A stretch of 5,017 bases of DNA from Candidatus Nitrosopumilus sp. (GTDB lineage: Archaea; Thermoproteota; Nitrososphaeria; Nitrososphaerales; Nitrosopumilaceae), in the NCBI GenBank assembly GCA_029860565.1, contig JAOUAY010000099.1:1-5017 (forward strand). The letters run 5' to 3'. This document shows positions 1 through 3,848 of this stretch, one piece after another. Position 1 is the first letter of the stretch; every line of letters begins with the position of its first letter. Position numbers and translations under genes: made by a program. The notes under the pieces are model-generated. The model had not been told where the DNA came from. It made no database searches and saw only the letters and a list, made by a program, of their open reading frames with translations.

Positions 1-1008
1 ATGATTGAGTATTGTGCAGAAAAAGTTCCATCATGGTACCCTGTTTCAATATCCGGATACCATATGAGAGAAGCTGGCTGTACAGCTACACAAGAAGTTG
101 CATTCACATTGGCCAATGCAATTGCGTATATTCAAACTTGTATTGATAAAGGATTAAAAATTGATGACTTTGCACCCCGTCTTTCTTTCTTCTTTTGCTG
201 TACTATAGAGTTCTTTGAAGAAGTTGCAAAGTTTAGAGTTGCAAGAAAAGTTTATGCAAAAATTCTCAAAGAAATGTTCCATGCAAAAAATCCCCGTTCA
301 CTACAATTAAAATTCCATACACAAACTAGTGGTGAATCTCTAACTGCACAACAACCAAACAACAACATCGTTCGTGTTGCAATTCAAACTATGGCTGCAG
401 TTGCAGGCGGTACTCAGTCACTACATACTAATTCTAGAGATGAGGCACTAGCACTTCCAACTCAGGAGTCTGCAAAAATTGCACTCAGAACTCAGCAAAT
501 TGTGGCTCACGAGAGTGGAATTACAAAGACCGCAGATCCTCTGGCTGGATCTTACTATCTTGAGGAATTATGTGATCAAATTGAGGCTGATGTATGGAAA
601 TATCTTAAAAAAATTCAAAAAATGGGTGGTTCTGTAAAGGCAATTGAGAAAGGATTCTTCCAGTCTGAAATTAGAGCAAATGCATATCGGCTTAAAAAAG
701 AAACTGATAGTACTGAAAGAATTATTGTAGGTGTAAACAAGTATTCTGAAGATGAGGAACAACCTGACTTGCTTAGAATTGGTGGTCGAATTGAAATTCA
801 ACAAAAGAAGGCACTCAAAAAATTACGTGATTCTAGAGACAAAAAGAAATGGGAAAAGGCATTATCTGCAATGCAAAGTGCAGCTGACACTGAAGAAAAC
901 CTCATGCCTTACATCGTTACAGCTGCCAAAGCATTTGCTACAACTGGTGAAATCAGTAATACATTCAGAGAAGTATTTGGTGAATATCGCCCTAAGGAAG
1001 TATTTTAG
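1..1008 (+). CDS. Methylmalonyl-CoA mutase, large (catalytic) subunit, 3' part (5' end outside window)
   Basis: This enzyme interconverts (R)-methylmalonyl-CoA and succinyl-CoA using adenosylcobalamin. The 335 residues visible match the second half of the family's TIM barrel. SGYHMREAG (residues 18-26) carries the Tyr-His pair known from Propionibacterium MutB. APRLSFF (58-64) carries the CoA-contacting Arg60 and Ser62. FHTQTSG (105-111) carries the active-site His106 and Gln108, followed by TQSLHTNSRDEALALPT and GVNKY. The ATG at position 1 is almost certainly an internal methionine, because homologues extend about 200 residues further upstream. The protein stops right after FGEYRPKEVF, where fused mutases continue into the B12-binding domain, so this is the split archaeal type that needs a separate small subunit, not seen here. 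The residues that separate mutase from isobutyryl-CoA mutase lie upstream of the window, so the epimerase neighbour carries that decision. One oddity is FFFCCTIEFFEE, where many relatives have FFFNxHNxFFEE. Expected role: 3-hydroxypropionate/4-hydroxybutyrate cycle. Confidence 0.95.
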   Translation: MIEYCAEKVPSWYPVSISGYHMREAGCTATQEVAFTLANAIAYIQTCIDKGLKIDDFAPRLSFFFCCTIEFFEEVAKFRVARKVYAKILKEMFHAKNPRSLQLKFHTQTSGESLTAQQPNNNIVRVAIQTMAAVAGGTQSLHTNSRDEALALPTQESAKIALRTQQIVAHESGITKTADPLAGSYYLEELCDQIEADVWKYLKKIQKMGGSVKAIEKGFFQSEIRANAYRLKKETDSTERIIVGVNKYSEDEEQPDLLRIGGRIEIQQKKALKKLRDSRDKKKWEKALSAMQSAADTEENLMPYIVTAAKAFATTGEISNTFREVFGEYRPKEVF

Positions 1009-1404
1009 ATGAAAATTGATCATGTTGCAATTGCAGTAAATGATGTGGAGGAATCAGCCAAAGTATACCAACAAGCACTAGGTGTTAATGATGTGGAGTT
1101 TGAAACTGTGGAATCTGAAGGCGTCAAAGTTGCAATAATTCATTTGGAAAACGGCAGAGTAGAATTAATGCAGCCTACAAATGATACTAGTCCAATTAGA
1201 AAATTTCTAGATAAAAAAGGGGAAGGATTACACCATATGGCATTGGAGACTGATAATATTGAAGGTGAAGTAGAACGAATGGAAGGTTGTGGAATACAAT
1301 TTCTAGGACAAATCCGACCTGGCTCTGCTGGAACTAAGGTTACTTTCATTCATCCAAAATCACTATATGGAGTTTTGGCAGAACTATGTTCTCATCCAAA
1401 ATAA
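1009..1404 (+). CDS. mce: Methylmalonyl-CoA epimerase (VOC fold)
   Basis: The enzyme interconverts the (S) and (R) epimers of methylmalonyl-CoA, feeding the mutase encoded just upstream. It has 131 residues, the normal length for the family, built from two VOC (vicinal oxygen chelate) half-domains of the beta-alpha-beta-beta-beta type. The first is DHVAIAV (4-10) to VELMQP (51-56) and the second is GLHHMALETDNI (73-84) to GVLAEL (121-126). By alignment from memory with human MCEE, the metal ligands should be His5, His76 and Glu125, with Glu52 at the remaining metal-facing position. HPKSLYGVLAEL is a typical C-terminal signature. The ATG follows the mutase stop codon directly (TAG then ATG at 1009), with a weak purine-rich AAGGAAG at 994-1000, so the two genes are surely cotranscribed and probably translationally coupled. 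All key residues are present and the gene looks intact. Confidence 0.95.
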   Translation: MKIDHVAIAVNDVEESAKVYQQALGVNDVEFETVESEGVKVAIIHLENGRVELMQPTNDTSPIRKFLDKKGEGLHHMALETDNIEGEVERMEGCGIQFLGQIRPGSAGTKVTFIHPKSLYGVLAELCSHPK

Positions 1405-1442
1405 CGAGATAAACTAAAAATAGATTTGAAGTAATTACTATT

Positions 1443-1592
1443 CTAATTATGTGTGTTTTCTGATATTTTTTTCAATTCCGAAAGAATCAGAACTAGTATT
1501 TCTTTTTCGCTTAGTTTCAAAAGTTCTACCGTTTCATCTTCTGTGAATTTGATTTCCTCATTTATTTTTGAATATGTATTAAGTTCAACCAT
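1443..1592 (-). CDS. Small acidic hypothetical protein, 49 residues
   Basis: I do not recognise this protein. The frame opens with ATG at 1590-1592 (reverse complement) and ends with TAG at 1443-1445. The product begins MVELNTYSKINEE, continues KFTEDETVELLKLSEKEI and ends LVLILSELKKISENTHN. It is rich in Glu, Lys, Leu and Ile. From residue 18 on it looks like one or two amphipathic helices (TEDETVELLKLS, then EKEILVLILSELKKI), which could form a helical hairpin or a dimerising helix. No Cys is present and there is no signal peptide. It begins 59 bases after the stop of the Cys-rich membrane-anchored gene on the same strand, so the two may share a transcript; a weak TATA-like site also lies close upstream. 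Codon use is AT-rich like its neighbours, and the residue composition is that of a real soluble protein, but at this length chance cannot be ruled out. Confidence 0.55.
   Translation of the reverse strand: MVELNTYSKINEEIKFTEDETVELLKLSEKEILVLILSELKKISENTHN
1466..1472 (+). terminator. Possible oligo-T terminator for the mutase-epimerase transcript
   Basis: A run of seven T on the + strand lies about 60 bases after the epimerase stop. Archaeal RNA polymerase can terminate at oligo-T without a hairpin. The run also reads as two lysine codons and part of an isoleucine codon in the convergent 49-codon ORF, so it may be incidental. On the opposite strand a T5 run (positions 1416-1420) lies after that ORF's stop, so the short gap 1405-1442 and its edges could serve both convergent transcripts. 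Confidence 0.3.
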
Positions 1593-1616
1593 GTCTAAAT
1601 GGAATTTTAGTATTGA

Positions 1617-1621
1617 TTAAA
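1617..1621 (-). promoter_or_regulatory. Possible TATA element for the 49-residue ORF
   Basis: On the minus strand TTTAA sits 25-29 bases upstream of the ATG at 1592, which is the distance expected for a leaderless archaeal transcript. The surroundings are AT-rich, so such a match is easily found by chance. Confidence 0.3.
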
Positions 1622-1651
1622 TCTTTGGTATTGCTAATTTTGTTTCTTTTT

Positions 1652-1987
1652 TTAGATGTATTCCATTAGAATCAAAATGCCTATTATTATCAGACCTATT
1701 GAAAACCAAAATTTCCCTTTCTTTAAAATAGATGTTTTTGGTTTTAGTTTTTTATCTTTACTTGTTAGGATACTTTGATGACAATACAAACATAGAATTT
1801 GATCTTTGTATTTTTTTGCACCCCCGTTCTTCCATACTAATTTCTCACATTGAACACATTTTTCATTATATGGTTTTTCAATTATGGTGATACAGTCTTT
1901 ACAAAGTTTCATGTTGCAATCATGTTCTTTATACTGTGTAATATTGCCTACATCTGTATCTGATTTATCACATCTTTCACAGTTCAT
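1652..1987 (-). CDS. Cys-rich zinc-binding protein with C-terminal membrane anchor, 111 residues
   Basis: Function unknown. Four CxxC pairs are visible: C3-C6, C29-C32, C44-C47 and C66-C69. Their spacing fits two four-cysteine zinc sites, one from the first two pairs and one from the last two (CVQCEKLVW to LCLYC). His22, Cys24 and His70 are additional possible ligands. A lysine-rich linker (residues 77-92) leads to one hydrophobic segment from about 93 to 108 (FWFSIGLIIIGILILM), only three residues from the C terminus. There is no N-terminal signal, so this looks like a tail-anchored protein with the zinc domains probably in the cytoplasm, where the lysine-rich linker would be placed by the positive-inside rule. 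The ATG at 1985-1987 puts the first CxxC right at the N terminus. The 49-residue ORF follows on the same strand. The two zinc units could bind nucleic acid or protein; the sequence does not say which. Confidence 0.8.
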   Translation of the reverse strand: MNCERCDKSDTDVGNITQYKEHDCNMKLCKDCITIIEKPYNEKCVQCEKLVWKNGGAKKYKDQILCLYCHQSILTSKDKKLKPKTSILKKGKFWFSIGLIIIGILILMEYI

Positions 1988-2098
1988 TTTTTTACTCTAA
2001 AATAAAATTATTATTCAACTTATTTATTCTCTGACTTTGCTTGTTGTATGATGCGATCTCATCTTATGAATTAATAAAAAAATACTGATGAACAGCCG

Positions 2099-2111
2099 GT
2101 ATACTTTAAAC
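2099..2111 (+). promoter_or_regulatory. Possible TATA-box region for the CxCxC small gene
   Basis: GTATACTTTAAAC holds the archaeal-like TTTAAA at 2105-2110. Transcription would be expected about 25 bases on, near 2133, leaving a leader of about 15 bases before the ATG at 2148. The gap 1988-2147 is a divergent promoter region between this gene and the Cys-rich membrane-anchored gene; the minus-strand elements are AT-rich (around 1999-2028), but none stands out. Confidence 0.35.
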
Positions 2112-2147
2112 CTAATGCAAAAATACTCTGTTTTAGTTGAGAAACAT

Positions 2148-2246
2148 ATGAAGACCATGTGTAAATGCGGTTGCGATACTCCTCTAACTGACTATGAATA
2201 TAGAAAATGGAATGGATATAAACGCGGTCATGAACCTTTGCCATAA
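2148..2246 (+). CDS. Tiny CxCxC...GH putative zinc-binding protein, 32 residues
   Basis: The frame reads MKTMCKCGCDTPLT, then DYEYRKWNGYKRGHEPLP, and ends with TAA at 2244-2246. The cluster C5-K-C7-G-C9 followed by Y-K-R-G-H28 resembles short zinc-binding motifs of the form CxCGC...(F/Y)xxGH seen in small archaeal and phage proteins, some associated with HNH domains; this is resemblance from memory. Three Cys and one His would make one complete zinc site. In-frame ATGs at 2088 and 2115 give 52 or 43 residues, and one at 2157 would begin MCKCGC. I chose 2148 because the TTTAAA at 2105-2110 should place the transcript start between 2115 and 2148. An open frame of 62 codons on the opposite strand has no recognisable motif and is taken as its shadow. 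Role unknown. Confidence 0.55.
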   Translation: MKTMCKCGCDTPLTDYEYRKWNGYKRGHEPLP

Positions 2247-2357
2247 TTCTTGTTATCATGAATTATGATTACCCTATATTTCGAATAAAGACTAGTAGGC
2301 GTAGTAGAAGTAGAGTGCTGGAAAAATAACTGAGAAATAATGATGCGCTTAATTTAA

Positions 2358-2371
2358 TGTCACTAGTGACA
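2358..2371. repeat. Perfect 14-bp palindrome in intergenic gap
   Basis: TGTCACTAGTGACA equals its own reverse complement. With no loop it fits a binding site for a dimeric protein better than a terminator hairpin. It lies 53 bases downstream of the nuclease-like gene's stop (minus strand) and 112 bases downstream of the CxCxC gene's stop (plus strand), so it is in a region between convergent 3' ends, not at an obvious promoter. A related half-match, TGCCACTAGCA, lies at 2398-2408. The rest of the 2247-2423 gap shows only a 5-bp inverted repeat (ATCAT/ATGAT, 2255-2269) and a purine-rich GTAG-repeating stretch near 2290-2316. Confidence 0.6.
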
Positions 2372-2423
2372 CTTACTAGATCCTCATCATAACAAAGTGC
2401 CACTAGCAACATTTTACGCTAAA

Positions 2424-2924
2424 TTATTTCCTAATTAGAATATTTTGTACTTTGTTGGGTAAAAATAACTTTAAAAATATCTCCAATTCTGCTCTTTGTT
2501 TTTTGGGTGCTGCGTTTTCCCATATTTTTAATTGGTTGAATTTTGCCAAGTCATAAAATATGTCCTTATCTTCATCACTAAATTCATCGTGTCCTTTTTT
2601 GTTTATCTTTCCACGTCTTCTTAATACTCCTTGTCTTCCTTCTGATTCTTCTTGATATTCTATAATTATTTTATTTTTAAAATCTATCAAGTCTGGTACG
2701 AATTGCCGAAATCCTTTTTTTCTAAATGCTTCAGCTTGTTCTTTTGTTAAAAATGGTACTTTTTGCCATGTTCCAAGTTCATCTATGATGATTCTAGTTT
2801 TACCCTCCTTTGTGTCCGTGTCAATGATAAAATTATACTGATTCTCTTTATCAATTTCTTTTATCATCTGATTGATATGAAATAATTTTTCAAGATCTTG
2901 AATGCCCAAGATACTAGTTTGCAA
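2424..2924 (-). CDS. Probable PD-(D/E)XK / Vsr-DUF559-like nuclease, 166 residues
   Basis: I place this in the endonuclease-like superfamily by pattern. VPDLIDF (residues 76-82) is followed by KIIIEYQEE (85-93), giving a PD...E-x-Q core where the usual form is E-x-K. Then come a basic stretch RRRGKINKKGHDE (102-114) and DEDKDIFYDLAKFNQLKIWE (117-136). This last part resembles the C-terminal strand-helix-strand of Vsr and DUF559 proteins, where the chain ends in a Trp-Glu pair. Asp78, Glu89, Gln91 and possibly Glu92 would be the metal site. The N-terminal 60 residues have no recognised fold. The frame starts at TTG (2922-2924); the first in-frame ATG is at 2865-2867 and would give 147 residues with the whole core intact. 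A TATAAT about 30 bases before the TTG favours a near-leaderless TTG start but does not settle it. It lies 57 bases after the HTH-CBS gene on the same strand. Substrate unknown; DNA repair, restriction or a structural, inactive role are all open. Confidence 0.65.
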   Translation of the reverse strand: MQTSILGIQDLEKLFHINQMIKEIDKENQYNFIIDTDTKEGKTRIIIDELGTWQKVPFLTKEQAEAFRKKGFRQFVPDLIDFKNKIIIEYQEESEGRQGVLRRRGKINKKGHDEFSDEDKDIFYDLAKFNQLKIWENAAPKKQRAELEIFLKLFLPNKVQNILIRK

Positions 2925-2953
2925 ATTTGGGTATTTGACCAGAGGGTTATCTC

Positions 2954-2959
2954 ATTATA
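2954..2959 (-). promoter_or_regulatory. Possible TATA box for the nuclease-like gene
   Basis: On the minus strand TATAAT lies 30-35 bases before the TTG start at 2924, inside the 57-base gap after the HTH-CBS gene. Transcription would begin near 2930. The same hexamer appears at a similar distance before the 31-codon ORF at 3693, which adds a little weight. Confidence 0.4.
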
Positions 2960-2981
2960 CTGAGCTAATCCTGAAAAACAG

Positions 2982-3608
2982 TCATTCCATCATTTTCAAA
3001 GTGTCAGAAGCTGTGATAATCCCTATGACTTTTGATTTTTTTGAAACTAGAATACATTTTGAATACCTTATCAGTGGAACTAAGACATTAGCTGGAGTAT
3101 TCCAATCCACTATTGGTGGAACTGATTCCATAGTGTTTGCAAGTTTTGCTTTTTTTAATTCTGCTTCTCCCAACTCTACTAGGTGCTTTACAATCCCATC
3201 TTCAGATATCATCCCTACTACATCTGAATTATTGAAAATAGGGATTTGACTGATTGATAACTGATGCATTTTTTTAATTGCGTCATGAAGCGTATTTGCA
3301 GGCTTTAGCTTTACAATATCTGTACTACAAAAATCCCCAGCTGTATGAGATGATGATTCTCCCTCTAATTTTGAAAGATTCTCAAAAATCTTCTTTGCTG
3401 TTTCATAGCTTGGCTGACTTCTTCCTGATTCTATCTGGTTGATCATTGAGGTACTGACTCCAGTCATTGTTGCAAGCTTTTTCTGAGTGATTCCTATTTT
3501 TAGTCTAATCTGCTTTATCGAATCAATTCTAGGCAACAATCCATTTAGAGATAATTTGATTGGTTTTAAAAATTTGTTTTCTGATAATTCTGGAAAATTA
3601 ATCATCAT
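2982..3608 (-). CDS. XRE-type HTH regulator with two CBS domains (COG3620-like), 208 residues
   Basis: This is a predicted DNA-binding transcription regulator. After a leader of about 25 residues, the helix-turn-helix spans about 28-80: IKQIRLKIGITQKKLATMTGVS, with recognition helix STSMINQIESGR (52-63) and the typical QPSYETAKKIFENL after it. Two CBS domains follow. The first is at about 93-143, with ISQIPIFNNSDVVGMISEDGI as its core; the second is at about 157-207, with KCILVSKKSKVIGIITASD. Paired CBS domains commonly bind adenine nucleotides or related ligands, so DNA binding may respond to energy state; this is family knowledge, and the ligand here is unknown. The ATG at 3606-3608 has a good Shine-Dalgarno GGAG eight bases upstream, and an 11-base overlap with the 31-codon ORF before it suggests coupled translation. 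The extra N-terminal leader compared with family members that begin near the LPRID segment is notable, but the ribosome site supports the chosen start. Confidence 0.9.
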   Translation of the reverse strand: MMINFPELSENKFLKPIKLSLNGLLPRIDSIKQIRLKIGITQKKLATMTGVSTSMINQIESGRSQPSYETAKKIFENLSKLEGESSSHTAGDFCSTDIVKLKPANTLHDAIKKMHQLSISQIPIFNNSDVVGMISEDGIVKHLVELGEAELKKAKLANTMESVPPIVDWNTPANVLVPLIRYSKCILVSKKSKVIGIITASDTLKMME

Positions 3609-3693
3609 TTCTTAATCTCCATTTCAATTCTTCTTCTTCTCTTACAAATGTCTCTGGAGGTTCTTTGCTGTGATTATTTTTGATATGGGACAT
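3598..3693 (-). CDS. 31-residue ORF overlapping the HTH-CBS start
   Basis: The frame opens with ATG at 3691-3693 and ends with TAA at 3598-3600, inside the first codons of the HTH-CBS gene (11-base overlap). The product reads MSHIKNNHSKEPPETFV and then REEEELKWRLRNDD. It is highly charged, with an acidic run followed by a short amphipathic helix candidate. A TATAAT 28-33 bases upstream would make it the near-leaderless first gene of the transcript, while the regulator is read from an internal Shine-Dalgarno lying within this ORF. That arrangement argues for a real coding or control ORF. It may be a small protein partner of the regulator, or a leader whose translation controls the regulator. 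I do not recognise a family. The chance of a random 31-codon frame is not negligible; the promoter spacing and coupling are the main support. Confidence 0.55.
   Translation of the reverse strand: MSHIKNNHSKEPPETFVREEEELKWRLRNDD
3617..3620 (-). promoter_or_regulatory. Shine-Dalgarno site that sets the HTH-CBS start
   Basis: GGAG on the minus strand, in the context ATGGAGATTAAGAAATG, leaves eight bases before the ATG at 3608. It is the clearest ribosome binding site in the window and lies inside the 31-codon ORF. This fits a second gene on a transcript whose first gene is leaderless. Confidence 0.6.
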
Positions 3694-3720
3694 GTAAGTA
3701 ACAAGCGAGGAAAAATTTTG

Positions 3721-3726
3721 ATTATA
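3721..3726 (-). promoter_or_regulatory. Likely TATA box for the 31-residue ORF and HTH-CBS unit
   Basis: TATAAT on the minus strand ends 28 bases before the ATG at 3693, so transcription should begin within a few bases of that start codon. It sits in the 155-base gap (3694-3848) after the PPDK stop. That gap otherwise shows only a weak 5-bp hairpin (ACAAT/ATTGT, 3816-3831) and no strong T run on the minus strand, so partial read-through from PPDK is possible. Confidence 0.5.
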
Positions 3727-3848
3727 CAATTTGCAAATTTTAGTAAATTCCATGAACTATTATTCATTACATCTCATATTAGCAAAGTTGTGATTTTCAA
3801 GTTTGATATCGTTCTACAATATCATAATTGTGGCAATTTTAGAATATG

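Noticed and set aside
568..1349. Open frames of 69-86 codons overlapping the mutase and epimerase in other frames.
   Set aside because: Both host genes are clearly identified and the overlapping translations have no features.
2071..2259. A 62-codon minus-strand open frame opposite the CxCxC gene.
   Set aside because: No motif is visible and the opposite strand carries a recognisable Cys/His pattern, so it is taken as a shadow.
2255..2269. A small hairpin ATCAT/ATGAT after the CxCxC gene as a terminator.
   Set aside because: The stem is only five AT-rich pairs and no T run follows.
2048..2347. C/D-box guide RNA candidates from ATGATGC and CTGA boxes near 2049, 2085, 2330 and 2339.
   Set aside because: Boxes are imperfect and do not occur in the required C-D'-C'-D order within about 60 bases.
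2269..2412. A 47-codon minus-strand open frame starting just after the nuclease-like gene, with a hydrophobic C-terminal half.
   Set aside because: It is low complexity (Leu/Ser-rich, read from a GTAG-repeating stretch), spans the palindrome, and has no clear ribosome site or motif; chance is the better explanation.
2902..3249. A 115-codon plus-strand open frame opposite the HTH-CBS gene.
   Set aside because: It lies antisense to clear CBS domains and its translation shows no domain.
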